Source: Clitopilus passeckerianus (Eukaryota; Basidiomycota; Agaricomycetes; Agaricales; Entolomataceae). Taken from it: a DNA stretch of 64,000 bases. Position 1 is the stretch's first letter; each line of letters opens with the position of its first letter. A model generated the notes under the pieces. That model was not told the origin of the DNA, did not search any database, and saw only the letters and a list, made by a program, of their open reading frames with translations. Location of the stretch: positions 620,001 through 684,000 of the forward strand of contig CALYLX010000160.1 of the NCBI GenBank assembly GCA_944990035.1. Direction: 5' to 3'. A program made the position numbers and the translations under genes. Positions 33,804-45,741 of this stretch are shown piece after piece.

Positions 33804-35772
33804 TCAACGGGATGGGCATTTTAACGCCATCTGTTCAATAAGGAGCAAGCTTACCACGTAAATGTCAAGATCTGTGTTCTCCGCGAAATCGATCACCACA
33901 TCGGAAAATCTCGAATACAGTCTCTGGCATGAATATGTGAGCCACTTCAATTCGATACAAGGCCAATCGCTGGATCTCAGGGCCTCTTCGAGTGGGGTCC
34001 GCTCCCCATTGGTGGCCAAGAAGACTTCTGGACGAGGATCGAGGATTGTAAATATTGATCGGGAGGGTTTCACTGGGCTAATTGACTTTCTCGCGATAGA
34101 TGCTGGTGTAATAATATCAGCCTGGACGGCGAGCCTTTGTAGCCGTGGCATGTGGGATAGATGTGAGTCAATAGCTAACTCTTGTAAGTTCGGTGTCCCC
34201 TGGAAAGCGCAGAGATCAATGAAGATCGAAACTAGGGTGCCTGAGGTAAGGGCAAGCATGTAGTGAAGGGAGTCGATCGATAGTCCAGTTAAATTGCGAA
34301 GGGTAAGGTAACAAAGTCGCTGAGACTCATGGCTGAGGAGGGTAGCAATATTTGCGTGTGAGATTTCACCACTTTCTACGCAAAGTTTTTTCAAGGAATA
34401 TGATGACTTGAGGAACAGTTCCAATGAGTATATTTGTAAAAAAGGGGCTGCCCAGTACCTTTCCAGCATGCTTAGACCTAAAATGTGTTGAATATCACGT
34501 CTGTTGTCCAATGTTCATGCGTGACGTACTCAACTTCATTACTGGTATTGTTCTGGCAACTTGGTGCGCTGACAATAAGCTCTTCCAGGTTAGCCCAACG
34601 TGATATTTGCTGCAAGAGTCTGCTTAGTCCGTCTTCAAGAGGCCTTACGTGGCTAAGACTATAGATGTTACAGCGCAGCGTTCGAACTGGGGTCAGAGTG
34701 GGCAGAAGAGGTTCCACTATCCCCCAAGTTTCCGAGTTGAGATACAAAACACGCAAACTGCTCGCGGCTCGAAGGAAACCCGACAAAACCATCTCGTACT
34801 CAATGTCCGATAGGTCGTGTCGAAGAAGCCTGCTTGGTTCGATGGTAAGAATATGTTGACCCAGATGTGGTTGCCGTTCGAGCACGCGGGATGCTCCTAC
34901 CGGATTCGCGATGTAACCTATCCCTCCTCCAATTTGCTTCCAGTAAAGCTCGAGGATGTGTACCCAAGATTTGCTGACCAGTGCGTAGTTTAGGAGCTCT
35001 GATGCCCAGTAGGGTTTCCATGGGTCGATGTTCAAGTTGACTATGGAGGTAATAATACGAAGAGGAAGATTCGGGGGCAATCGAGATCGTGCACTGCTCG
35101 GGAGGATGCGAATGCTGTAGGAATTGCACGTTTCCAATGAATGCGAGACATGGCTAGAGTCTGCTTTCAGGGAGCTCGAAGTCAGAAGAACACACGTTCC
35201 ATGAAATATGGAGGAAATCTCATGAATACGATTATAGAGAATATGAGTCGGGAGTGTGGATGATTTGGGTGCGAGGTCGTGTTGATACAGCCGCAGAGTG
35301 AAAGGATCAGTATCCGACGTGAGCTCGAGAACACAGGTAATAATGGAGGTTCCGGCGAGTCTGAAGTTAGCTAGAGAAGTCGAGGTGGACTTGCACCTCA
35401 TTTGAGCGCGGAAGTCGCACTTGCCCATCTGGGACCGGTCGTAGATCCTCCGATTCAAGCCCTGGAATGTTGCCCATTGATTGTAAGGGTCCGTGGAAAT
35501 GCATTCATCGATTCCCTGTGACCCCGAATGAGATTTCAATGGTTAACAAGGATCCAACCAGAGAACTAGGATCTTACGAGTTCCAGAGTTTCCTTCTTGG
35601 TGGCCATGACAATCAGACGGATGGCTGAGCAATCGTAATCGTCAACAGCAATGGACAGAACGTAGAGCGGCATTTCAGAGCACGTCTTTGGTCCTAAAAC
35701 GGCGTTGAACGAGATCCAGAATCCGCTATTCTCTGGAATCTCTGAGCTCTCTGATTTTGATACCTGGTGCAT
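33804..35772 (-). CDS. F-box/LRR-like protein, paralogue A
   Basis: Exons 35578-35772, 34543-35515 and 33804-34477 give 613 residues with consistent phases; the middle intron uses donor GTAATG. The start is the ATG of MHQVSKSESS. The N-terminal 170 residues (FNAVLGPKTCSEMPLYVLSI) form a domain shared only with paralogue B at 45742-47688. A helical F-box-like segment (ITSIVNLNIDPWKPYW, LNYALVSKSWVHILELYW) follows with GYIANPVGASRVLERQPHLG. The C-terminal half has leucine-rich strand-turn units (LRVLYLNSETW, LQELAIDSHLSHMPRLQRL). No lesions were found. F-box proteins usually recruit targets to SCF ubiquitin ligases, but the F-box here is weak and the role is inference. The transposon's right end lies only 64 bases beyond its stop. 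Confidence 0.68.
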
Positions 35773-35963
35773 GTTGCCTTGGTCAAGTGGGGGCAGGGAG
35801 TCGTGTCAGTTCAACGTGCGGCCTCGATTATCAATCGATGATCTCACGTGCAAGTCCGAATATATAAGCCTGAGCGCCTGCAATGCATAAATTCCCGTCA
35901 CAGTGGTAAATAAAACAGAGAGTACAGTATACTTGACGAACGCTACTGAGTACTGATCGAGCT

Positions 35964-37224
35964 TCATCCTTTCAACTCTGAGTCACCTGAGACCGTCTTC
36001 CAAACGAGTCCCTTTCTGGCCTTCCGTTTCTGAAGGCACAGACACGACACGAGACCCAAAAACCATGCGATACCCAGTACTAGCGAGACCCCAACGACAC
36101 CCCCGATAACGCCCCCAATGATGGCAGCATCGTTCGGTTTAGAGTGAGAGCTGTCGCTGAGCGGACGAGTAGGAACGTTGAAATATGAAAACGTCAACGG
36201 CGCCTGACCAGGACCGCCTTTGTACGTCGCAACGAGCGTGTGCTCTCCTTCGCTGAAGCCGTAAATCCCAAAAAGGATCCTGTCATACTCCGTTTGGTTG
36301 GTTTGGTTGGTCGGTAAATGGATCGTGGCGAGGTCGTCTGCGTTTCCTGCGGTCCATACGGCGAACTCAGCATCAGCTGGTTGATATTCGGGTGGGCTTC
36401 CGTCTTCAATACCGGGATAAACGCCTATCCATTCGATATTTCTACCTAGCTAAGCGTTGGCCCGCAAAGCTGACGTATGTGGAAACCTAAAGTTACCTGT
36501 GAATTTGTAGGATAGCTGTGCGCCATTCTTGTTGGTCGAGATTCCCTTATATCTCGTCTTGAAGCCAAGAAGAGCCGTATCGATAAGGATAGTCTGATTC
36601 TTTGGCGTATTAATGACACTCCAAGCAGTCGCATGGCCGCGGTAGTCAATAGACGGGTCACAGGCGTCGATGATTGAGATATCGGACGTATTTAGTTGTT
36701 GACCGGTTGAAGGAGTGTACTGAATGGCATTGAAAGCCAGGCCCAGAGATGTTGAATTGCCAGGCGTGCTGGCAATGAAAACGACGTCGTGTTCTCCATC
36801 GTCTAAACCGTCGACCCCACAAAGAAGATTTTCCCCAGAAACACTGCTAGCCTTTCGTCGTCCATCGATAAGACAAGATATGGTCGGGGTAGCGACCTGT
36901 GAAGCGTTGGATGCTAGTGAATATATGTCGCCGACTATATTCACAGCCGTTCCTAGACATCTATCGATATTAGCCTGGGATAAAGTATGACTGAGACGTT
37001 GACTTGCCTCGGAATTTGAATTCGAGGCTTGAGGTCTCGTTACCCAGAACCAACCGGTGCGACGTGATATCGTACAGACTCCTCCCCCACCAAGTTGCCT
37101 TCGCTCCATCCTCCTCATGAGACGTCCAATTTCCGGTATATGTTATGCGCGAATCCGTGTCATCGACGAGAATCTGTCGAGGGCTCCATGGTATATTAGC
37201 GAATGAGCAAGGAGAGCTACCCAT
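35964..37224 (-). CDS. Single-pass membrane protein with 'DDTDSRI' ectodomain, intact copy
   Basis: Exons 37008-37224, 36497-36952 and 35964-36445 give 384 residues, all phases matching. Intron 1 (36953-37007, 55 bases) starts GCAAGT and ends CTAG, a GC-AG intron also present in the paralogue. The ectodomain starts VDDTDSRITYTGNWTS, then SLEFKFRG and TAVNIVGDIYSLASNAS. Repeated modules of this kind (a ligand-binding beta-sandwich by general resemblance) are common in Agaricomycete surface proteins. N-glycosylation sequons are abundant. One transmembrane helix (AAIIGGVIGGVVGVSLVLGIAWFLG) and a short basic tail (CLQKRKARKG) follow. There is no classical signal peptide at the chosen ATG. Probably plasma membrane; ligand unknown. 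It shares 3'-flanking sequence with the copy at 43631-44882. Confidence 0.78.
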
Positions 37225-38509
37225 CTTCCGTCTTCAATTGGGCAGGTGCAGGAGGGAAGCGCAAAGGAAGCGAACGTGCGAGGGTGGCATCTCATTGATT
37301 CGTAGATAAGTATGCCAACATCGAAGCGATAAAGCCCCAGTTTGGGTAGGTTATCCCGATCCTGTAGCAAAGCTGTGAAGGCCCCATGAGAGGAGTCGGG
37401 ACCAGAATGCCGGATTAAACACCTGAACCGCGTGACTTGGGCATGGCATCAAAACAGCTGTAGAATTCAACTCTAAGGTTTCAACTTCCCAACGCTTTCG
37501 GCAGAATGTTCAAGATAGTAGCATGGAGAAGATGAAATCTTTCCAGAGCAGCCATTCGATAACCCAAAGAGCTGAGTCTCCGTAACTTATAAGGGAACGG
37601 TATCTGGTCATTGAGGTGACAACGAACAAAAGTTATTCGGTGATATCGGCTTCGGAACCCGGAATTGATCCGGCGTGAGAACGGTTGTACAGCAGCTTGT
37701 CGGCAGGGCCAAACACAGTCTGACTCTCAAACCCTCCTGATATGAATTCCAGTCGTTTCCTTGTCTCCCCAGGGGCCATGCTGATTGTGTGGATGGCTAC
37801 CCAATCCTTCAAGCTTCAAGCTCAACAACTCTCATTCCTAGCTTGCAGCCATGACTTCCGCTGTCGCTTTCGTTCCCACATCTTTGGGCCAACTTTGGCA
37901 CACCCGATCGAGTCTCGTGGCATTGTATGCTTCTGGTGCTTCCTCAAACGAAGGAGCAGCTACTGTTGCTCCAAGTACCTAGCTAGGCTCCAGCACGGAC
38001 GGAACCAGTCGAATTCCCCGTAGCTCTCAGGTAGGGATGGCTAGCCTTTTCAGGATCCAGAACTCACCTCCTTCTTTAGCTCTGCACAATGCCCGGAGTC
38101 AAGGACACGCCCAACACGTCCCCACGAGCACTAACGTAAATGGTTGACCCCCTGAACTCGCAAGCCGTATATTCGGACGATTCTGCTACTTGGTCTTTGC
38201 ACCAAATGTACCTTGTTGCCGGGTAGGGCGATGACCAAACGAAACTACACGCCGGCCGTTGGGTCCCGCAATTGGGCTGCAAACAAGTATGGTTCTTCAC
38301 GACTCTCCTCAACCATACTTTCTAAACCAGCTGCCTTCCTTGCAGAACATGAAGTCGCGAGAATGCTTGTACAAACCTCCATCAACCACGCTGGACGAAC
38401 GTTGCTGAGACAGGCGCAGTTGCTCCCACTACCTCGGTGCGTCCTCCTAGTTGCTACCGTATCGAGATTTACTTATCAATTCGCACTCTAGGCGTCGGCA
38501 CCAAGGGGA
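37225..38509. other. Gap between the membrane-protein gene and the GH5 relic
   Basis: A plus-strand S/T/A-rich frame near 37850-37980 (ALYASGASSNEGAATVAPS) might be the eroded N-terminal half of the GH5 relic, but the match is too weak to call. A minus-strand frame at 38076-38312 has no family pattern. Confidence 0.4.
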
Positions 38510-39290
38510 ATAACTTGCAAGAATATTGCTCTGCGACTACGAAGGCAGCTCTGTCCTCCAACTCACCAACGGCGCCTCTCCTAACGAGCAATATGATAAA
38601 CGCAGCATCAACCTTGGTGGCCTTTTCGTCGTTGAACCATTCATCACGCCCATGTTCTTCCAGAAATACACGGATGCCGGATACTGCGAGTGGAGGGATA
38701 GGTCAACTCGAAGATCATAGCAAGACCTTCATCGTAAGTATACTCATTAGCTGCCTTGGGTGCTTGTGGCTAACGGCAGCCCTAGATCGAGCAGGACCTT
38801 GCCCAGATTGCTGGTGCAGGCCTAGATTGGATGCGGCTTCCAATGCCCTTCTGGGCCTTAGAAACATGGCCAGATGAACCATCCCTCGAGAAAGTCAGCT
38901 GGACGTGGGTACACCTATTTGCTATCATCTGAGCCATACTAATAGCTGCCGATATAGATAGATCTTGCGCTTGTTGGGATGGTGTCGGAAATATGGAATT
39001 CAGGCCAATCCCGACCTTCACACCCTCCCGTGCTCGCAGAATGGTCTGTGAAGTATTGACCCTGTCGCATTATTGTCCTCATGTTCCTGTCAGCCAGTTA
39101 CCCACCTACACCGCTACGGGACCAATTGTCTCGCTGCCACCACCTACTTTTACACCTCAACCGACGAAGAGCATAGGTGTGGATGGGTGGTATAATGCGA
39201 AGGATACCGCTGGAGCACCCACGCCGATTACTGGATGCACGTATCTTCCTGATGTATATACGGTGGCTGTACCACCAAGAATGCTAGATG
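38510..39290 (+). pseudogene. Truncated GH5 exo-beta-1,3-glucanase relic
   Basis: Plus-strand pieces match the GH5 gene at 59739-62231 in order. SINLGGLFVVEPFITPMFFQ corresponds to its catalytic-domain start. After KYT a block equivalent to PGAVDEWTLSQLMAA is lost before DTASGGIGQLEDHSKTF. EQDLAQIAGAGLDWMRLPMP and FWALETWPDEPSLEKVSW follow, then CRKYGIQANPDLHTLPCSQN. The relic then jumps straight to the C-terminal linker LPTYTATGPIVSLPPPTF and GVDGWYNAKDTAGAPTPI. All of the region with the two catalytic glutamates (NEP and GEF in the relative) is missing. Several remnant intron borders are still recognisable. No active enzyme can be made. Confidence 0.85.
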
Positions 39291-39854
39291 GACCCCTCTT
39301 CGTAACTTTGATTTCTCCAGAGTCTACGGAGAAACCTGCATTTATCGACGTATTTATGCCACCCCGTTTCGCTTCTTACTTCTGTATAATGGGTCCAAAA
39401 TAATTCGGGGATACTTTCAGACCACCTCGTAAATACACATCTCAGAAATATTATCGACTCTATTTCGTGCTGAGCAAGCATTGGCGGGCAGAGCTTACAC
39501 CCATAAAATAATTCACGAAGACGCGGAGCTGGTCATCTCTATGTGGGTACATTCGCTGTTGGAAAGGTGGTGCACGTTGATTATGATATATAAAGCGACG
39601 GGGTATAGACCCTACAAACAGGCTTTTAAGGTGTTTCGAAGTTCATCGTGGAGGCAGCCGACTCACCGTTATCGTGTAGACGATGCATTGCACAAACTGT
39701 ATCGGCCTTGGGATCCCCAGTTTGAAATGTGGTGCCGTGACCAGCGCATAGACGAAGAAAAATATCTGGAAGGGCTGTCTAGGAGGTCGCTCAGAACGTG
39801 GCGGGTTATTTCGCACCTGAACCGCGCAATACGCGCACCCAGACTCCACGGTGA
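39291..39854. other. Intergenic gap
   Basis: Downstream of the GH5 relic. A plus-strand frame of 135 codons at 39481-39888 (rich in R, W and Y) starts at a TTG codon and overlaps the end of the membrane gene on the other strand; not supported. Confidence 0.45.
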
Positions 39855-40876
39855 TTATGAAAACCCTTTGAGTTTCGGATTTCCTTGACGTTGAGCTACG
39901 GCTTTCACTCGACAAGCAGTAGCGATACGACCTAACAAAAGTAAAGTCTCACTCAGAGCTCTAAACGGGTGGGATCTCACAAACCACAGGCGAGAAACAA
40001 TCAAGTAACTTGCAACGAAGCTTGTGAGGGCAGATAATCCGGTAAAAGTGAACGGTAGCCATGCCACTGCTGTGTCAAAAAAGATGTTGGACAAACCAGG
40101 GCCCCATCGGAAAAGTAGCACAACCTCGGCGAGGGCACATCCTAAATATCTAGGAGTTATCTCTTAGTACTCGGGGCAGGAGAATTACCGCCATACCAAC
40201 GCATAATACCCATGGTAGAAACGCACATATGAAGACATTTTTCCGGCGAGGATACATCGCAGCAGCTCTATATGCTATGATGTAGTCTCCGAGTAAGGTC
40301 TACATATATAAATATCAGCTCATGAATAGATGGACAAAGTCATCGAGGCATTTTCGTACCAGGAGGAATCGTGTCGTGGCTGTTACGAGTTCGAGTGGTG
40401 TATCCAGTAGGCGCTCTGGCGGCTGGCCGTAGTCCGTACAAAGAATGTTGTTGAACGTATCTGAGTAGTTTTTTGACCTCAAGGAGGCAAAGCACCAATA
40501 CCATAGCATCTTGTTTCGCAAGAGGCATATCTGGACTATCGAAAGTAATACTAAGAGCGATAGGCTGAGGATGGACGCAATTGCAATCATTAGATTAGCG
40601 TTGCGGAAAACCCGACCCCGTTTTCTAACCACAAAATTAGAATCAGCGATACTGAAGCGCCTTGTAAGATCAGCCCTTCCGTACCTGACGGTTATGCTTC
40701 CGATAACGAAAATGACCACGGCTACGCCTATACCCATTCCGTCAGCCTTGGAAAGAAAGGGTCCTGGTCAATCTTCACTCACCGATAGTAATCGACGAAA
40801 TGATCAGGATGGCCAGGTCGAATCCACTGAAGCCCAGCGCTGGAAATCCATTAATGGTGGAAACGCCGCCCGCCAT
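39855..40876 (-). CDS. Multipass membrane protein of a basidiomycete-specific type
   Basis: Four exons, 40783-40876, 40360-40727, 40197-40299 and 39855-40141, join in phase to 283 residues from the ATG of MAGGVSTINGFPAL. Hydrophobic segments include LAILIISSITIGVAVVIFVI, LMIAIASILSLSLLVLLSIV, DYIIAYRAAA followed by VFICAFLPWVLCVGCALAEV, and WLPFTFTGLSALTSFVASYL, so at least five to seven membrane passes. The pattern of YRAAAMYPRRKN between segments resembles uncharacterised Agaricomycete seven-helix-like proteins. The third intron would otherwise break the frame: donor GTATGG and acceptor TTTAG give the only phase-consistent join. No enzymatic motif is visible and the function is unknown. Confidence 0.68.
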
Positions 40877-42376
40877 GAACGTGGAGGATCGCAAGTCTCA
40901 CTGGTTAAATGCTAGTAAGTGGTCAGTCGACATCAGTTTCAGTGGGAAATGTCGAATGAATCTATCATCAGTCATGTCAGTATGAGCGATATATAGTACG
41001 TCGCATGATCCCTGGAATGTGGCTTTGTATAGGAAAGGAATGACAGAAATCCGCATACACGTCTCGTACGGAACAGATGGGCGAGGACGATGGCATGATC
41101 GTGTCATCCTGGTCATATCCGCATCCGCAAGAAACGGAACCTAAACGCTTAGAGACACCTAAATAGGGTTTACAAGACATGCGGCTTCGCCGTCGCCCTG
41201 TAATGCATGTGATGTGTCAGAGCAACAGTTCATTGATACGTCCGCGCTGCGTTTTGGATCACTCATATTTGAGCATAAAATTGAGGAATAGAGGAAAACC
41301 TTACCCTTCTTGATTTCACTTCTCGGTCTGCTTTGTTTCTAACGCCTCGCAAATGCAATAATCAACACTCAAATTTGTGATTCTGACGTAAAATGTTCAT
41401 TCTGCGTCGTACTAAGCTCGTCCATATACCTTTGCACATATACTCATATACCGAGTTAACATCCCCAATGTCATCCTAATACCCATTTTCATCCTGAGCC
41501 CACCCAATGTCGCCTACTCGACCTCCCTAATCCTAGCATTATCGACTGGTTGCGAATAATCATTACTCGAGTCATGAAAGATGAATAGGATGCCCTCACC
41601 TTTGCGCAAGTCGTCGATCCGTATCAGCGGTGATTAATTTGTAACGTGGCATGGTGCCATCCAAATGAGCCTAAGCCAGACGGCGGAGGGAGTGGCTATG
41701 ATTGTGCTGTAAATTAAGAAGGTCGCAGTTGCATCGTCCGCGTGAGTTGTGGATCATGCAACCACTATGAAATCGACTTTTGCTCCAACAGTTTCCGACG
41801 TCCTCGTTAATCAAAGCCACCGGCATCTTCGGAGCCTCGGATGAGGTTCAAGGAATAGGCCCTTCAAATCGTGAATTGCCCGAGAGCTGGTAAAAAGTGT
41901 GTCGTCAGTATTCAATGCATCGGTAAAAAGATGGAATGCACTGAAACTGCATAATCACTTGCCATCCGCCTCCTAAGATCTAGGAACAGCCCGGTTTCCC
42001 AAAAGTAGCCAGCAGCGTATCGTTGAAGGTCCCCTTGCAGTCGCTCCTTTGAGAATCTGAACTCCGGCTTCGTTGACTTACTTGGAGCTTAGGGCTAAAG
42101 ATTTATACTGACCTGTGAATGGTACGTAAGAAAGCCAGAGTATTGGCACCATAATGTGGTACTCACTTGGAAGGTCCTAGTCAATTTGTGAGTTTCCTTC
42201 GAAGATTTACCTAGAGTCCTAGGCTGCCAGATCCGCAGAGGATTCCTAAAAGATGTATTATAGTCCTGGCGAGACGAAGATATGATGGAGATGCATCTAA
42301 CGCTTTTTGAGAGTCAACGGACATAAAAGCTTACGCTTGAGCGAAGCATAAACACTACTACGGTGGCAAGCTGTGA
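40877..42376. other. Intergenic gap
   Basis: About 1.5 kb with no coding pattern, repeat or RNA that I can support. Confidence 0.5.
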
Positions 42377-42842
42377 TCAGGTGGTCACTTGTTCAATCTG
42401 AATCGATCTCCCGGAGGCGAGCATGAGAAAGGGAAGAGATGCGTTGTAAACGATGCCCGATATGTTCAGTGGTGGCCTTGGTGGTGGTAAGGACGAAAGG
42501 TTGCTCGACACCAAATGAGTGTTCTCATCGTTGGAGAGCGCCCCACAAACTTTTGACAAATGGAGTATCTCAATCGCACGCATCACGTGGGTGGTCGGAC
42601 TGTGAGGTCGGGTGTATGCTTATATTATTCAGACTAAGAGTGGATCCATCAGCCAAGGTAACTCTCATTATGTCAGGATCACGCTGAGATACGGAGAGTT
42701 TCGACGACTTGAACGCCCTTAGTTTTCTGAGGAGAAATCGATCAACTGTCATCTGACCGATCTAGAATTGGAAGAAATTATTGGAATTCGGAGAAGGACC
42801 GACCTTGGAAAAAGCCCATCACTGCCTCTCCTCGGTGTTATC
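42377..42842 (-). pseudogene. Probable broken ORF of unknown family
   Basis: A short exon candidate (MGFFQ, start near 42829) splices to MTVDRFLLRKLRAFKSSKL and continues VSQRDPDIMRVTLADGSTLS until a stop near 42570. Directly before that stop the neighbouring frame takes over with AIEILHLSKVCGAL and runs through NLSSLPPPRPPLNISGIVY to a stop at 42377. The two halves read as one protein interrupted by a one-base shift at about 42575-42590. I do not recognise the family. A spliced alternative was not found. Confidence 0.35.
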
Positions 42843-43630
42843 TTTTAAGCATCAAGCTTGGAAGAAAGCCCCATCATACGCAGAATCTGGACAGTGTCGT
42901 CACGTTCGAGCCTTGTAGATAAGACAAGGATGAACCAGTAACACTTTCCTTGCCAACTATCGCTCGAACTTCCCTCAAGCATGAGTTTAGGGCATGCGCA
43001 ATGTGTCACGTCGCCTAGACCTGCCAGAGGATTTCAGGCTTATTCCGAGGAATACACCGTGGCACGAGATCATCCGCTTCTGTCGAGGGTGTCGAATCAA
43101 CCTTTATAATTTTTAATGACAGTGTAATGTAACAGGTCGTTCCGTCCCTTTGTCGCATCTATAGATATTGTCAACCAAATGTCATTACATGCTCTGTCTC
43201 TCCGCTATTGGTATATCAAAGTATAACCAGTATAGTATCTCCTTGGCTTCCACCAACGTAGGGGGTTTCTCTCTCCGAGAATAAGCCCTGAACGTTGGCG
43301 CGAGATTATACACGAGAAACCCAAGTTTACAAGACCGATTTCACGTTAAATTCTCCCCCGAATTAACTAGAGGCTGATAGAACCCCATATGCAGCCTACG
43401 GGCTGCCAATGGTACTTACCTCGACGATTCCTTGTACGCTCTCCGGCAATGTCGACTTGGACGGAGAGCATTACTAGACAGAGGATCATCAGTCAAACCT
43501 TCATTATCGATAGCGAATCTCACAAGTGATTCATGCTAGCCTGAGCGCTTGCAACATACGCATTTCCGATATAACGGTACATGAACAGACACAGTGTATT
43601 CGACGACGCACATCTAGTTCATATTAGGCC
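42843..43630. other. Intergenic gap
   Basis: The last 140 bases (from about 43490) resemble 35815-35960, the 3' flank of the intact 'DDTDSRI' gene. Homology therefore extends beyond the coding region. Nothing else is seen. Confidence 0.5.
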
Positions 43631-44882
43631 TCATCCTTTCGACTCTGAACCACCCGCGACCGGGTTCCAAGCGAGATCCTTAGCAGCCCTCCTCTTTCGG
43701 AAGAAGAAAAACCATGCAAGACCCAGAAGTAGAGATAGCCCAACAACACCGCCGACAACACCACCAACGATGGCCCCTGTATGAGATCGTGAATGGGAAC
43801 TGCTGAGTGGACTCGTAGGGGAATTGAGATATGAAAACGTCAACGGCGCCTGTCCAGGACCACCTTTGTACGTCGCAACGAGCGTGTGTTCTTCATCGCT
43901 GAAGAGACCGTAAATCCCCCAAAGAGGTCCATCGTATTCCGTCAGGTTGGTTTGGTTGCCCGATAAATGGATTATGAAAAGGCTGTCATTTTTTCCTGCG
44001 GTGTAGATAGCAAACTCAGCGTCGGCTGGGCGATATTTGGGCGGGCTTCCGTCTTGAATACCCGGATAAACACCTATCCACTCGATGTTTCTCCCTACAG
44101 AATGTGAGCCTGCGGGAGCATTACATATGTAGTAACTTGAAATACCTGTGAATTTATAGGAGAGCTGTGCGCCGTACTGATTGGTCGTAATACCCTTATA
44201 TCTAGTCTTGAAGCCAAGAGGGGCTGTATCGTTCAGAATGGTGTGATTCTTTGGCGTATCGATCGTATTCCATGCACTCGCCCGACCACCGTAGTCGATT
44301 GAGGTGTCACAGGCGTCGATGATGGAGACATCGGATGTATTCAGTTCCTAGCCTGCTGAAGGAGTGTATTGAATAACATCCACAGACAGGGTGAGAGGCG
44401 TGGAGTTTCCAGGCGCACTGGCAACTAAAACAATGTCGTGATCGCCATCGTCTAATCCTTCGACCCCGCAAAGAAGATTTTCTCCAGAAACACTGGTAGC
44501 CTTCTGCTGTCCATCGATAAGGCAGGATATCGTCGTGGTAGTAACACGTGAAGGATTGGATGCCAGCGAAGATATGTTGCCGACTATATTCACAGCCGTG
44601 CCTAGACCAATGTCAAGGTTAGCCAGGCATTAACTATTCCTGAGGAGCTGACTCGCCTCGAAATTGAAAGCCTAAGCTTGATGTGTCATCACCCAGAATC
44701 AACCGGTGTGACGTGAGGTCGTACAGATCCCTCCCCCACCAACCTGGATGAAAACCGTTCGGGTCACCCTCTCTATGCGTCGTCCAATTCCCATTATACG
44801 TTATGCGAGAGTCCGTGTCATCAATAAGTATCTGTCGGGGGCTCCACGGGACATTGGCGAGCGAGCAAGGAGAGCTGCTCAT
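43631..44882 (-). pseudogene. 'DDTDSRI' membrane-protein gene copy with an in-frame stop
   Basis: Paralogue of 35964-37224, colinear through all three exons: MSSSPCSLANVPWSPRQI, DDTDSRITYNGNWTTH, TAVNIVGNISSLASNPS, then a transmembrane helix and RKRRAAKD tail ending at 43631. Intron 1 (44602-44656, 55 bases) is again GC-AG (GCGAGT...CTAG). At 44348-44350 the frame reads TAG between YTPSAG and ELNTSDVS; the intact copy has CAA (Gln) there. Downstream of this stop the frame is open to the end, so this is the only lesion seen. Translation would give only the first half of the ectodomain with no membrane anchor. Recent loss, or a sequencing error, are both possible. Confidence 0.75.
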
Positions 44883-45741
44883 CTTTCGCATTCAATTGGG
44901 CTGGCAGTGTAAAAGAGGCGAAGACAGCATCTTATATATGAGTATGCCGACTTTCAAGCGATAATCGATAAGGGCCGATGATGCCGGGAGAAACGAAAGG
45001 TCATGTCGCATACACACCATCCGGCCGTATCCAGAACTCACTTTGACAGGGCGCCCCCGAGACTGGAAAGAAGTCGTGAAGGCGCCATAAGACGAGGCGG
45101 TATTAGAACGCCAGAGTGAACAGGTGATGGGTTAGGCATCAAAATAGGTGTAGAACCCTCCTCCCACAGGTTCAGCGCTCAGCCAGTGGTCGTGCTCAAA
45201 GGCAATATCGTGATCAGTGGAAGCCGCCCGGAGCCGTGCCTGAATCGGGCTGGCCGGACTCTCATTCGCAGAGGTATGAGGGGAAAGTATTTGCGTTTAT
45301 ATATGGGATGTAACAAACAGGTAACAAACATTCAAATGGTGATAAGGGCGTAGCGGACACTGTCTGCTAGACTTCGGCGTGGGAGTGACTGTACAGTTCA
45401 AGAGTTTAATATTCAGTCATAGCGCCACTGGTGAATGTTGGAACGTCTTTCGACTGTATTATTCATTCTTTCCCAATCGCAGTAACAATGCCAAGAGGAT
45501 TTTGCGTACTCTAATGGGCTATCCAACCACAGAAAGTCATCCCTACGGCACCTCACGTCTTCTGAACGGCCCTGTTCTGGGACGTCATGCAATTGGCTCG
45601 CAAGCGAACCTATTTCCTCGAAATGAGGCCGTCATAGTCAGCGCAGATCCCGACGGTAGGATTTGATAAGTGAACTCTGATCTCCGGGTAGGTAGCTATC
45701 GGCTTCGTTGCCTATAAAAGCCGTTCTTTAGAAAGCGTTAT
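44883..45741. other. Intergenic gap
   Basis: Upstream region of the stop-containing membrane gene and 3' flank of F-box paralogue B. No feature recognised. Confidence 0.5.
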
